Assembly: GCF_036322625.1 (NCBI RefSeq)
Contig: NZ_AP027266.1
Span: 1,491,001 to 1,555,000 of the forward strand
DNA length: 64,000 nucleotides
Origin: Roseicyclus marinus
GTDB taxonomy: Bacteria; Pseudomonadota; Alphaproteobacteria; Rhodobacterales; Rhodobacteraceae
Direction of reading: 5' to 3'
In this document: one piece after another, positions 26,344-35,443 of the stretch
How positions within the stretch are numbered: position 1 is the first letter of the stretch
Layout of the letters: each line of letters begins with the position of its first letter
Notes under the pieces: generated by a model
The model's database searches: none
Seen by the model: only the letters and a program-made list of their open reading frames with translations
Told to the model about the DNA's origin: nothing
Made by a program: the position numbers and the translations under genes

Positions 26344-28301
26344 ACGTCCAACTCCTCCACGAACCGCGCATTCTCCTGGATATACTGGAAGCGCAATTCG
26401 GGCTTCTTGCCCATCAGCCGTTCCACCAGGTCGCCCGTTTCGCCCGGCGCGTCCTCGTCCACCGAGACGCGGATCAGTTTGCGGGAGGCAGGGTCCATCG
26501 TGGTGTCCTTGAGGTCTTTCGCGTCCATCTCGCCCAGACCCTTGAAGCGGCTCACGTCGATCTTGCCCTTGCCGCCCAGACCCTTGGCCATCCATTCGGC
26601 CTTTTCCGCCTCGTCCAGGCAATAGACGCGGCGCGCGCCTTGGGTCAGGCGGAAGAGCGGCGGGCAGGCGAGATAGAGGTGGCCTGCGTCGATCAGCGGG
26701 CGCATCTGGCTGAAGAAGAAGGTCATCAGGAGCGAGGCGATATGCGCGCCGTCGACATCGGCGTCGGTCATGATGATGACCTTGTCGTAGCGCAGATCCT
26801 CGATGTTGAATTTCGTGCCCATGCCCACGCCAAGCGCCTGGCAGAGGTCCGAAATCTCGGTGTTCTGGCCGAGCTTGGAGCTGGCAGCCCCCAGAACGTT
26901 CAGGATCTTGCCCCGGAGCGGCAGGAGGGCCTGGGTCTTGCGGTCGCGGGCCATCTTGGCCGAGCCGCCCGCGCTGTCACCCTCGACGATGAAGAGTTCC
27001 GTGCCGTCGCGGGCGCTTTGGGAACAATCGACGAGCTTTCCGGGCAAGCGCAGGCGCTTGGTCGCGGATTTGCGGGCGGTTTCCTTTTCCGCGCGGCGGC
27101 GCAGGCGTTCTTCGGCGCGGAGCACGAGGAAATCGAGGATCGCGCCCGCCGATTTGGTGTTGGCGGCAAGCCAGTTGTCGAAATGGTCGCGCACGGCGCC
27201 TTCGACCATGCGGGCGGCCTCGGTCGTGGCGAGGCGGTCCTTGGTCTGGCCCACGAATTCGGGTTCGGCGATGAAGCACGACACAAGCGCGCCTGCGCCC
27301 GAGACCAGATCGTCACGCGTGATATTGGCCGCTTTCCGGTTACTGGCCAGTTCGCCATAGCCGCGAATGCCCTTGAGGATCGCGGCCCAAAAGCCCGCTT
27401 CATGCGTGCCGCCCTCGGGCGTGGGGACGGTGTTGCAATAGGATTGGATGAAGCCGTCGCGCGCGGGCGTCCAGTTGATCGCCCATTCGACGGAACCCGG
27501 CTGGCCGAAGCGCGGCTGGAATTCCACTTTTCCGGCGAAAGCGGTTTCAGAATAGGTCGCCGCAGCGCCCATCGTTTCCTTGAGGTAATCGGCAAGGCCG
27601 CCGGGGAAGTGAAAGACGGCTTCGGTGGGCGTTTCGCCGTCGTCGATCTCGGATTTCCAGCGGATTTCGACGCCGGAGAAGAGATAGGCCTTGGAGCGGA
27701 CCATCTTCATCATGCGGGCGGGTTTGAAGCGGTGCGAGCCGAAGATCTGTTCGTCTGGATGGAAGGTGACGGAGGTGCCGCGCCGGTTGGCCACGGCGCC
27801 CGCCGCGCGCACGGGCCCCTGCGGGATGCCGCGCGAGAATTCCTGCACGAACAATTCGCGGTTGCGCGCGACCTCGACCCGGACATGGTCGGAGAGCGCG
27901 TTGACGACCGAGACGCCCACGCCATGCAGACCGCCCGAGGTCTGGTAGGCCTTGCCCGAGAATTTGCCGCCCGCGTGAAGGGTGCAGAGGATCACCTCGA
28001 GCGCGGATTTGTCGGGGAATTTCGGATGCGGATCGACGGGGATGCCGCGCCCGTTGTCGCGGATCGTGACGGAGAAATCGGCGTGAAGCTCCACCTCGAT
28101 GCGGGAGGCGTGGCCTGCGACGGCCTCGTCCATGGAATTGTCGAGCACTTCGGCCACGAGATGGTGGAGCGCGCGTTCATCGGTGCCGCCGATATACATG
28201 CCGGGGCGTTTGCGGACGGGTTCCAGCCCCTCGAGCACCTCGATGGAGGAGGCGTCGTAGGTGGAGGGGTCGGGCGTGTTTTTCAGCAGGTCATCGGCCA
28301 T
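26340..28301 (-). CDS. parE: DNA topoisomerase IV subunit B
   Basis: A 653-aa GHKL ATPase subunit of topoisomerase IV, which decatenates daughter chromosomes. Visible motifs: DNSMDEA and NGRGIPV (ATP site, residues ~50-90), GLHGVGVSVVNALS (glycine-rich lid), and in the C-terminal half EGDSAGGSAK and MTDADVDGAHI of the TOPRIM domain. Its length and the absence of the longer GyrB insert favour ParE over GyrB. The start is the ATG of MADDLLKNTPD. The stop lies inside a REP element. Confidence 0.92.
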   Translation of the reverse strand: MADDLLKNTPDPSTYDASSIEVLEGLEPVRKRPGMYIGGTDERALHHLVAEVLDNSMDEAVAGHASRIEVELHADFSVTIRDNGRGIPVDPHPKFPDKSALEVILCTLHAGGKFSGKAYQTSGGLHGVGVSVVNALSDHVRVEVARNRELFVQEFSRGIPQGPVRAAGAVANRRGTSVTFHPDEQIFGSHRFKPARMMKMVRSKAYLFSGVEIRWKSEIDDGETPTEAVFHFPGGLADYLKETMGAAATYSETAFAGKVEFQPRFGQPGSVEWAINWTPARDGFIQSYCNTVPTPEGGTHEAGFWAAILKGIRGYGELASNRKAANITRDDLVSGAGALVSCFIAEPEFVGQTKDRLATTEAARMVEGAVRDHFDNWLAANTKSAGAILDFLVLRAEERLRRRAEKETARKSATKRLRLPGKLVDCSQSARDGTELFIVEGDSAGGSAKMARDRKTQALLPLRGKILNVLGAASSKLGQNTEISDLCQALGVGMGTKFNIEDLRYDKVIIMTDADVDGAHIASLLMTFFFSQMRPLIDAGHLYLACPPLFRLTQGARRVYCLDEAEKAEWMAKGLGGKGKIDVSRFKGLGEMDAKDLKDTTMDPASRKLIRVSVDEDAPGETGDLVERLMGKKPELRFQYIQENARFVEELDV

Positions 28302-28474
28302 GGGGTTTCGCTGCCTCTGCTCTATCTTGTGGGCGTTTTGCGCGATCATGGCAGGTTTGGGGTCGCGGGGAAAGGGGAGGTGGGCGCGAGATTGACCTGC
28401 CTCAAGGCGGGGGGGGGGCGGGATCTGCGAGGATGGGCGCGCAGGAACACCCGGCCAGAGGAGGGACAGACCCC

Positions 28475-29452
28475 GTGAAAGACATGAGCGCAGAGATCGT
28501 GGACGCCCCCGTGGAGGCCGAAACCGCCCCGCAAGCCAATCCGGCCGAGGAGGCGCCCGCGCCGCGGTTGCGCCGCCCCGCGCCCTCGGTGGCCGAGATC
28601 CGCGCGGCTTTCGAGACGGGGGAATATCCCTATCAGAGGCGGCTGTCGCGCCGAAGCTACGAGGCGCAGAAGGCGCGGCTGCAGGCGGAATTGCTGAAGG
28701 TGCAGAAATGGGTGGGCGAGACCGGCCAGAAGATCGTGATCCTGTTCGAGGGGCGGGACGCGGCGGGAAAGGGCGGGACGATCAAGCGCTTCACCGAACA
28801 TCTCAACCCCCGCGAGGCACGGGTGGTCGCGCTGAACAAACCCACCGACGAGGAGCGCGGGCAATGGTATTTCCAGCGCTACGTCAACCATTTGCCGACC
28901 GCGGGCGAGATCGTTTTCTATGATCGCAGCTGGTACAACCGGGCGGGTGTCGAGCGGGTGATGGGGTTTTGCGAGCCCAATGATTACCTCGAGTTCATGC
29001 GCCAGACCCCCGAATTGGAGCGGATGTTGGTGCGTTCGGGGATCCGGCTTTACAAATACTGGTTTTCGGTCACCCGCGACGAGCAGCGCCGCCGCTTCCT
29101 GAGCCGGGAGAGCGATCCGCTGAAACAGTGGAAATTGTCGCCCATCGACCGCGCGAGCCTCGACAAATGGGAGGATTACACCGAGGCGAAGGAGGCGATG
29201 TTCTTTTACACCGACACGGCCGATGCGCCCTGGACGGTGATCAAGTCGGACGACAAGAAACGCGCAAGGATCAACTGCATGCTGCATTTCCTGAGCGGTC
29301 TGGACTATCCGGGCAAGGACCGCCGGCTGGTCCATGCGCCCGATCCGCTGATCGTGGGGCAGGCGGGGCATGTGATCCACAAGGCCGATCACATCCTGGG
29401 CGCCTCGCTCCACCCCGATATCCGGCGCGGGCGGGCGCGGGCGGAGGGCTGA
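28475..29452 (+). CDS. ppk2: Polyphosphate kinase 2 (class I)
   Basis: Transfers phosphate between polyphosphate and nucleoside diphosphates; cytoplasmic. The Walker A motif FEGRDAAGKGGTIKR and the lid/Walker B region FYDRSWYNRAGVERVMGF are diagnostic of PPK2, and a single PPK2 domain of about 230 residues indicates class I. The protein is 325 aa from the GTG at 28475, which has a GAGGAGGG site nine bases upstream; the ATG at 28484 is too far from that site and the ATG at 28433 lacks one. An Ala/Pro/Glu-rich N-terminal tail of about 35 residues precedes the domain. Confidence 0.9.
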   Translation: MKDMSAEIVDAPVEAETAPQANPAEEAPAPRLRRPAPSVAEIRAAFETGEYPYQRRLSRRSYEAQKARLQAELLKVQKWVGETGQKIVILFEGRDAAGKGGTIKRFTEHLNPREARVVALNKPTDEERGQWYFQRYVNHLPTAGEIVFYDRSWYNRAGVERVMGFCEPNDYLEFMRQTPELERMLVRSGIRLYKYWFSVTRDEQRRRFLSRESDPLKQWKLSPIDRASLDKWEDYTEAKEAMFFYTDTADAPWTVIKSDDKKRARINCMLHFLSGLDYPGKDRRLVHAPDPLIVGQAGHVIHKADHILGASLHPDIRRGRARAEG

Positions 29453-29464
29453 CGGCGCCTTGTG

Positions 29465-29941
29465 TCAGAGGTAGGATTCGAGGCTGCCCGTGCCGCCGTC
29501 GACGCCGAAATACTGATCGAGGATCTGGGCGTCGATGATGTTGCGCTGGCGCGCGACGGAGGCCATGGCCGTGAGGTAGAGCATGTCCTCCGGCGTCAGT
29601 TGGCCCGCCTGAAGCTGGGCGATGCCCGCTTCGAGCCAGTCGATGATTTCCTGGTTCATCATCAGGTTGATGGCGTCGAAGGCTTCGAGGGCCTGTTCGG
29701 GGGTGGCAAGGCCGCGCTCGTAGAAGGGTTCGAAATGGGCGGAGGTGAAGCGCACGAAACTGTCGCTCATCTGCTGGTCGCGCAATTCCGCATCGAGGCG
29801 GGAGACCATCGCGTCGAGACCGCCGGTCAGAACCCCCGCGGTCGCGATCGACATGGCGACGGAGGCGGCGCTCAGCACCACCCAATCGACCGTCACCGCG
29901 CCGCTTTCATCTGAAAGAAAACTCGAAAATATCGCTGACAT
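29465..29941 (-). CDS. Pilin-like small membrane protein, function unknown
   Basis: A 158-aa protein. Its N-terminus, FLSDESGAVTVDWVVLSAASVAMSI, has a charged leader, a Glu-Ser-Gly-Ala break and one hydrophobic helix, like Flp/Tad-type pilins and related Rhodobacterales proteins. The remaining ~110 residues are acidic and helical. The chosen ATG puts the leader at the start; the longer in-frame reading upstream has no support. No tad genes are nearby. It is convergent with ppk2 (12-base gap). Confidence 0.6.
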   Translation of the reverse strand: MSAIFSSFLSDESGAVTVDWVVLSAASVAMSIATAGVLTGGLDAMVSRLDAELRDQQMSDSFVRFTSAHFEPFYERGLATPEQALEAFDAINLMMNQEIIDWLEAGIAQLQAGQLTPEDMLYLTAMASVARQRNIIDAQILDQYFGVDGGTGSLESYL

Positions 29942-30160
29942 ACTGTCCTGCGCACCACTTACCCGACCTGCTCTAGAGCTGAAAAAGGGTAGGATTGTGG
30001 CCGTTTGTCTGCATGTCTGTGAACACTGTCCCGTCGGTCCGGAAACAATCCGCGCTGCGCGCGGCGGGATCGGCAATCCGCCGCCGCCCTACGGGCCCTG
30101 GTGGCGGGCAGGCGGGGCGGGGGATTGTCCCGGGGGCCATGGTCATCCTAAGTGGGGGCC

Positions 30161-30811
30161 ATGATCACGCCCGCGCGTCTGTTTCCGGCTATCTGTCTTG
30201 CGCTCTGGGCCGCGCCGCTCGGGGCGCATCCGCATATCTTCGTCGATGCGGGGCTGAGGCTGTTGCGGGATGAGGCCGGCGTGGTGACGGCGGTCGAGGT
30301 GACCTGGCGCTATGACGAGCTTTACACCCTGCTTTTGACCGAGGATTACGGGATCGATCCCGATTATGACCTGGTGCTGACCGAGGCGGAGGTCGCGCAG
30401 ATGCTGGGTTTCGACCTGAACTGGAGCGGCGGGTTCGAAGGGGGGCTGGTGGTGCGGCAGGGCGACAGGCTGCTCGATCTGGGCGCGCCCGAGCCCGTTT
30501 CGCTGGCGCTTTTGCCCTCGGGACAGCTGGAAACCACGCATCGGCGCGCGGTGCAGGGCGCGGTTGCGGGCGATCTGGTGGCCCAGGTCTATGACCCCGA
30601 ATTCTACATCGCCTTTGAAATGATCCTGCCGGTGAGTGTCGCAGGAAGCCCCGCCTGTGCGACCGACCTGGTGCGCGCCGATCTGGATGCGGCCTATGCG
30701 GTTCTGGAAACCGCGCTGGAGGAGATCGGGGGCGCGGTCGCGGCCGAGGACAATTTCCCGCCCGTGGGGGCCTATTTCGCCGACCGGGTGGAGGTGACAT
30801 GCCCCGGTTGA
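30161..30811 (+). CDS. DUF1007 family periplasmic protein
   Basis: A 216-aa protein with a Sec signal peptide (MITPARLFPAICLALWAAPLGA) and then HPHIFVDAGL at the mature N-terminus. The His-Pro-His motif at the processed end is typical of DUF1007 proteins, which are encoded with NicO-type metal permeases and may bind metal. It overlaps the downstream NicO gene by 13 bases. A GTG at 30152 is in frame, but the ATG at 30161 fits the signal peptide better. Confidence 0.82.
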   Translation: MITPARLFPAICLALWAAPLGAHPHIFVDAGLRLLRDEAGVVTAVEVTWRYDELYTLLLTEDYGIDPDYDLVLTEAEVAQMLGFDLNWSGGFEGGLVVRQGDRLLDLGAPEPVSLALLPSGQLETTHRRAVQGAVAGDLVAQVYDPEFYIAFEMILPVSVAGSPACATDLVRADLDAAYAVLETALEEIGGAVAAEDNFPPVGAYFADRVEVTCPG

Positions 30812-31713
30812 TCGCGCTGGCGGCGCTGGCGGGGATCGCGGGTCTGGCAGCGCTCTACCTGTCGGGCGGCGCGCGGGTGATCGAGGCCTGGGCGCTGGCG
30901 GGCCAGCAAGAGGCGCAAGGGGCCATGGCGCGGGGGTTGCGCGCGCTCAGGGCAGGCGAGGCTGCGGCGCTGGCGGGGTTCCTGGCGGTCTGTTTCGGAT
31001 ACGGGTTTTTCCATGCGGCGGGGCCGGGGCATGGCAAGCTGTTGATCGGTGGCTATGGCGCGGCGCGGTCCATCGGGGCCTTTCGACTGTCGGCTGTCGC
31101 CCTGGCCTCGAGCCTTGCGCAGGGGGCGAGCGCCATCGCGCTTGTGGCCCTTGGTCTTTGGGTCTGGCGGTTGGGGCGGGAGGCGATGACCGACATGGCC
31201 GATCGTCTGCTGGCCACTGTGAGTTTCGCGGCGATTTCGCTGGTCGGTCTGTGGCTTGTCTGGCGCGGGGTGCGGCGACTGATTGTCGTGACGCGGGGGG
31301 CGGGGCATGGTCACGACCACGCCCACGGCCATGACGATGGCGCGGCCTGCGCCGTCTGCGGCCATGCCCATGCGCCCGATCCGGGCGCTGTGGCGCAGGC
31401 CACGGGTTGGCGCGAGATCGCGGCGTTGATCGCTGCGGTCGCGATCAGGCCCTGCACCGGCGCGCTCTTCGTGTTGATCGTGACGGCGCAGATGGGGATT
31501 TTCGCGGTGGGCATCGCGGGAACGCTTGCCATGGCGCTGGGAACGGCCTCGGTCACGGTGGCGGTGGCGCTGGCGGCGGTGACGCTCCGGCGCGGGGTTC
31601 TGGCGGGGATGGCGGAAAGCGCGGCACTGGCGCGCGCCCAACCGGTGCTGGAGATCGCGGTGGGCGGCGTCGTGGCGGTCCTGGCCGCGCAACTGGCGCT
31701 CGCGGCGCTCTGA
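30799..31713 (+). CDS. NicO-family nickel/cobalt transporter
   Basis: A 304-aa inner-membrane protein with six or seven hydrophobic segments. FFHAAGPGHGKLLIGGY and RPCTGALFVL match the conserved metal-path motifs of NicO/RcnA proteins. A His/Asp-rich cytoplasmic loop (HGHDHAHGHDD, near residue 173) followed by CAVCGHAHA is a probable metal-binding segment. Together with the overlapping DUF1007 gene it forms the usual two-gene uptake or efflux unit for Ni or Co; direction is not shown by sequence. Confidence 0.88.
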   Translation: MPRLIALAALAGIAGLAALYLSGGARVIEAWALAGQQEAQGAMARGLRALRAGEAAALAGFLAVCFGYGFFHAAGPGHGKLLIGGYGAARSIGAFRLSAVALASSLAQGASAIALVALGLWVWRLGREAMTDMADRLLATVSFAAISLVGLWLVWRGVRRLIVVTRGAGHGHDHAHGHDDGAACAVCGHAHAPDPGAVAQATGWREIAALIAAVAIRPCTGALFVLIVTAQMGIFAVGIAGTLAMALGTASVTVAVALAAVTLRRGVLAGMAESAALARAQPVLEIAVGGVVAVLAAQLALAAL

Positions 31714-31762
31714 GGTCGCAGGCAGGCTTGCCGGGGGCGCGGCGCGGGTCTAAGGCCCGGTC

Positions 31763-33127
31763 ATGACGACACTTTCGGCCCATATCCGCGCGACGCTGAC
31801 GCTTGGCCTGCCGCTGATCGGGGGGATGCTGGCGCAGATCGCCATCACGCTCACCGATACGGTGATGATGGGCTGGTACGGGGTGCCGGAACTGGCCGCC
31901 GTGGCGCTTGGCGGGTCCTATTTCCATGTCGTGCTGATCCTTGGGATGGGGTTCGGGCTGGCCGTCATGCCGATGGTGGCGGCGGCGGCGGCCAATTACG
32001 ACCGGCGGCAGGTGCGGCGGATCACGCGGATGGGGCTTTGGATCGCGCTGATCTTTTCGGCGCTGGTCCTGCCGCTCTTCTGGTTCTCGGGGGCGATCCT
32101 GCTGGCGCTTGGCCAGAGCGAGATCATCGCCGGGATGACGCAAAGCTATCTGAGGATCGCGGGGTTCGGGATCGCGCCTGCGGTGGTGATGACGATGCTG
32201 CGCAGCCATCTGTCCGCGCTCGATCATGCGCGCGTGGTGCTTTGGGCGACGCTGGCGGGGGCGGGGTTGAACGCCGGTCTCAACTGGATCCTGATCTTCG
32301 GCAATCTCGGCGCGCCGGAACTGGGCATCGCGGGGGCGGCCTATGCCTCGGTCGGGACGCAGGCCCTGATCGCGCTGATCCTGGCGCTGCATGCGGGGCT
32401 GCACCGGGACCTGAGGCAGGATACGCTGTTTGCCCGCTTCTGGCGGCCCGATTGGGAGGCGTTCGCGCAGGTATTCCGCCTGGGCTGGCCCATCGCGCTG
32501 ACGCTTTTGTCGGAATCGGGGCTTTTCATGGCGACGATGGTGATGATGGGCTGGCTGGGGCCGAACCCGCTGGCGGCCCATGGCATCGCGCTGCAGATCT
32601 GTTCGGCGACGTTCATGGTGCATATCGGCCTGAGCCAGGCCGCGACCGTGCGCGCGGGGCGCGCCTGGGGCAGGGGGGACCAGGCGGGGCTCAGGCTGGC
32701 CGCCTTTGCCGCGCTGATCCTGTCGGGGGGGATGGTGGGCTTGACCATTCTCGCCTTCGTGCTGATCCCCGAGCCGCTGATCGGCCTTTTCCTTGACCCC
32801 GCCGATCCGCTGCGGCCCGAGATCATCGCGATGGGGGTAAGCCTTTTGTTGGTGGCCGCGTTGTTCCAGCTGGCGGATGCGGGGCAGGTGATGGCGCTGG
32901 GTCTTCTCCGGGGGGCGCAGGATACGCGTATGCCGATGATCTATGCGCTTGTGTCCTACTGGGGGCTTGGCCTGCCTGCGGCCTGGGTCATCGGCTTTCC
33001 CCTGGGCTACGGGGGGCCGGGGATCTGGGCGGGGCTGGTCGTGGGTCTTGCCTTTGCGGGCGGGCTGATGATGGCGCGCTTCTGGCGGGGGCCTGCGCGG
33101 ATGACCGGGGGCGCCGCCCCGGCCTGA
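31763..33127 (+). CDS. MATE family efflux transporter
   Basis: A 454-aa inner-membrane protein with about 12 hydrophobic segments in two similar halves. The N-terminal LTLGLPLIGGMLAQIAITLTD and the later AAHGIALQICSATFM segment are typical of NorM-like MATE drug/cation antiporters. It starts 49 bases after the NicO gene. The exported compound cannot be predicted. Confidence 0.9.
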   Translation: MTTLSAHIRATLTLGLPLIGGMLAQIAITLTDTVMMGWYGVPELAAVALGGSYFHVVLILGMGFGLAVMPMVAAAAANYDRRQVRRITRMGLWIALIFSALVLPLFWFSGAILLALGQSEIIAGMTQSYLRIAGFGIAPAVVMTMLRSHLSALDHARVVLWATLAGAGLNAGLNWILIFGNLGAPELGIAGAAYASVGTQALIALILALHAGLHRDLRQDTLFARFWRPDWEAFAQVFRLGWPIALTLLSESGLFMATMVMMGWLGPNPLAAHGIALQICSATFMVHIGLSQAATVRAGRAWGRGDQAGLRLAAFAALILSGGMVGLTILAFVLIPEPLIGLFLDPADPLRPEIIAMGVSLLLVAALFQLADAGQVMALGLLRGAQDTRMPMIYALVSYWGLGLPAAWVIGFPLGYGGPGIWAGLVVGLAFAGGLMMARFWRGPARMTGGAAPA

Positions 33128-33163
33128 TCCAGCCTGTCTTTGCTTTCACAAATACTCACGGCG

Positions 33164-33200
33164 CGCCCTTGCCCCCCGAGCGATCCGAGGGGCAAGGGCG
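33164..33200. terminator. Inverted repeat between convergent MATE and M20 genes
   Basis: Perfect 12-base arms CGCCCTTGCCCC / GGGGCAAGGGCG with a 13-base loop. The position between two converging genes fits a bidirectional transcription stop. There is no clear T-tract on either side, so it may need Rho. Confidence 0.55.
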
Positions 33201-33209
33201 GTCGCAGCC

Positions 33210-34586
33210 TCAGCTTTCGGCGATGCCCGTCAGGATGCGGGCCCAGGCGCGCATGCCCCGGTGGAAACTGTCCAGGTCGTATTTCTCGTTCGGGGAATGG
33301 ATCGCGTCGTCATCCTTGCCGAAGCCTGCAAGGAGCGAATCCATCCCGAGGATCTCCTTGAAATGCCCCGCGACGGGGATCGAGCCGCCGCCGCCGATGA
33401 AGGCGGCCTCGCCCGGCCATTCCTGGCTGAGGGACGCGCGCGCGATGGCAAAGGCGGGGTGGGAGATATCCATCCGGCTGGCCGGGCTTGCGCCATGGTC
33501 TTTCCACGCGATGGTGCAATCCTCGGGCAGTTGCGCCGTGACCCAGGCGCGGAAGGCCTCGCGCAGCTTGAACGGGTCCTGGCCCGCGACAAGGCGGAAC
33601 GACACCTTGGCATGGGCCTCGGACGGCAGGACGGTCTTGAAGCCCGCGCCGGTATAGCCGCCCCAGATGCCGTTGATTTCCGCCGTGGGGCGCGACCAGA
33701 GCGATTCGAGCGGCGTGCGGTCGGTTTCGCCCGCAGGGACCGAGAGGCCCACATCGCCCAGAAAGCCGTCGGCATCAAAGCCAAGGCCTGCCCATTGCGC
33801 GGCCAGATCCTCGGAGATCTCCTCCACCCCGTCGTAGAAGCCCGGCACCTGCACGCGGCCCTGATCGTCATGCAGCCCGCCGAGAATGCGGGTCAGCACC
33901 CGGATCGGGTTGATCGCCATGCCGCCATACATGCCCGAATGCAGGTCGATGCGGGGGCCGGTGATCGTCATCTCCTCGCCCAGAAGGCCGCGCAGCTGGG
34001 TGACGATGGCAGGCACGCCCTCGGCGAAAAGGCCCGTGTCGCAGATCAGCGCGAGATCGGCGCGGAGCGCATCGCCATGGGCCTTGAGATAAGGCACGAG
34101 GGAGGGGGAACCCGATTCCTCCTCCCCCTCGAGAAAGACGGTGATCTTGCAGGGCAGGGTGCCTGTTTCGGCCTTGATGGCGCGGCAGGCCTCCAGGAAG
34201 GTCATCAGCTGGCCCTTGTCATCGGCGGCCCCGCGCGCGCGGATCACGCGGCCCTTGGGCGTCTCCTGCAGTTCGGGATCGAAAGGGTCGCGGTCCCAGA
34301 GCGACAGGGGATCGACCGGCTGCACGTCGTAATGACCGTAGAAGAGCAGATGCGGGCCGGGGCCGTCATGGTGGCCCACGACCATCGGATGGCCGGTCGT
34401 GTCATGGACCGCCGCCTGAAACCCCATGCCCGCCAGATCCGCGCAGAGCCAATCGGCGGCGCGGCGCACATCGGGGGCGAAGGCGGGATCGGTCGAGATC
34501 GAGGGGATGCGCAGCAATTCGAAAAGACGCGCGGTGGCAGCGTCGAGATCGGCATCGAGCCGGGCGAGAACGGCATCAAGCGACAT
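33210..34586 (-). CDS. M20 family dipeptidase
   Basis: A 458-aa zinc peptidase of the carnosinase/PepV-like M20 group. Metal ligands lie in GHYDVQPVDP (near residue 84), the GAADDKGQ block, EGEEESGSPS (near 154) and a CDTGLF segment; the last His is near the C-terminus in DDAIHSPNEKY. It hydrolyses dipeptides in the cytoplasm. It is a different subfamily from the M20 gene at 7218-8642. It is convergent with the MATE gene. Confidence 0.9.
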   Translation of the reverse strand: MSLDAVLARLDADLDAATARLFELLRIPSISTDPAFAPDVRRAADWLCADLAGMGFQAAVHDTTGHPMVVGHHDGPGPHLLFYGHYDVQPVDPLSLWDRDPFDPELQETPKGRVIRARGAADDKGQLMTFLEACRAIKAETGTLPCKITVFLEGEEESGSPSLVPYLKAHGDALRADLALICDTGLFAEGVPAIVTQLRGLLGEEMTITGPRIDLHSGMYGGMAINPIRVLTRILGGLHDDQGRVQVPGFYDGVEEISEDLAAQWAGLGFDADGFLGDVGLSVPAGETDRTPLESLWSRPTAEINGIWGGYTGAGFKTVLPSEAHAKVSFRLVAGQDPFKLREAFRAWVTAQLPEDCTIAWKDHGASPASRMDISHPAFAIARASLSQEWPGEAAFIGGGGSIPVAGHFKEILGMDSLLAGFGKDDDAIHSPNEKYDLDSFHRGMRAWARILTGIAES

Positions 34587-34718
34587 GGGCCGGGGCCTTT
34601 CGGTTGGAAACTCGGTCGCGGGGACACTGGCCCGCGCATCGGGGGAATGTCCAGCGGTTGCCGGATGCCCGAGGGGAGGCTATTTCGGGGGCAGGCGGCA
34701 GGACAAAGCGAGAGAGCC

Positions 34719-35282
34719 ATGGTGCGAACAGTTTTTCGGGGCGGTCTGGCAGGGGCGTTTGTGCTTGGGCTTTGCGGGGCCGGCATGGCGCAGGACCTGC
34801 CCAATCTGCGCGAGGCGCGGGGGCTGGTCTACGAGGATGCGGGCATCGCATGGGAGGTGTTCCCGGTCGAGGGCTTGAGCGATGCGGATATCGCCACGCT
34901 GGAGCAGATCAACCTGATCCAGCCGCAGCCCCATTACGCGGCGATGGCGGTGCATCCGGCCTCGGGGCTGGCGTCGGAGCGGACCTCGCTGGCGGCCAAT
35001 TACCATGACGAGGACAATGCGCGTGCCGCCGCCATGGCGGCCTGTGGCGAGGATTGCGCGGTGGTGATGGTGATCCGCCCCGCCGGATGGGAGCCGGGTC
35101 GGCCGCTGCAATTGTCGGCGCAGGCGGTCGAGGTGCTGACGGGCGATTACCGCCGCCTGCCGCGTCGGTCGCGCGCCATGGCGATCAGCCCCGCGACGGG
35201 ACAATGGGGGATCGGGGAAAGCCGGGAGGCCGCGATCGCCGCCTGCGGCGCAGAGGATTGCCGCGCCGTGGTGGAGGGCTAG
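34719..35282 (+). CDS. Secreted protein with two Cys-paired repeats, function unknown
   Basis: A 187-aa protein with a signal peptide (MVRTVFRGGLAGAFVLGLCGAG, cleavage near MAQ). Two similar motifs, AAAMAACGEDCAVVM and AAIAACGAEDCRAV, each hold a Cys pair and resemble DUF4189-type secreted repeats that form small disulfide loops. No catalytic motif is seen. The gene is just upstream of hemA on the same strand, separated by an FNR-type site. A longer reading frame that runs through from 33261 is antisense shadow of the dipeptidase and was not used. Confidence 0.65.
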   Translation: MVRTVFRGGLAGAFVLGLCGAGMAQDLPNLREARGLVYEDAGIAWEVFPVEGLSDADIATLEQINLIQPQPHYAAMAVHPASGLASERTSLAANYHDEDNARAAAMAACGEDCAVVMVIRPAGWEPGRPLQLSAQAVEVLTGDYRRLPRRSRAMAISPATGQWGIGESREAAIAACGAEDCRAVVEG

Positions 35283-35301
35283 GACAGAAGGCCCGCGCCG
35301 C

Positions 35302-35315
35302 TTGACACAGGTCAA
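35302..35315. promoter_or_regulatory. FNR/CRP-family operator upstream of hemA
   Basis: TTGAC-ACAG-GTCAA has perfect five-base arms with a four-base spacer, the spacing of FNR-family sites (consensus TTGAT-N4-ATCAA). It lies about 130 bases before the hemA start. In Rhodobacter relatives, hemA is controlled by FnrL in response to oxygen, so regulation here is a reasonable inference. Confidence 0.65.
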
Positions 35316-35405
35316 AGTCGGGCGCGCGTCAATTTGTAACTTGGCCCGGGACATGCAAAGGACATATTCCGAAGCCTGAATGATTACGCCAGCGTCTTGA
35401 CGGTG

Positions 35406-35425
35406 GGTTCCCGGAGAGGGGAACC
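35406..35425 (+). promoter_or_regulatory. Hairpin in the hemA leader
   Basis: GGTTCCC-GGAGAG-GGGAACC is a perfect seven-base stem with a purine-rich loop resembling a ribosome site. It ends 19 bases before the hemA GTG start. It may influence translation or mRNA stability. Confidence 0.45.
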
Positions 35426-35443
35426 GGGAAGGGGAGACAGCCA

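Noticed and set aside
28405-28432. ATG at 28433 as the ppk2 start, next to a long G-run
   Set aside because: It lacks a ribosome site at a useful distance, whereas the GTG at 28475 follows GAGGAGGG by nine bases.
33261-34718. Plus-strand frame leading into the secreted protein before hemA
   Set aside because: This part is antisense to the M20 dipeptidase. The real gene begins at the signal peptide at 34719.
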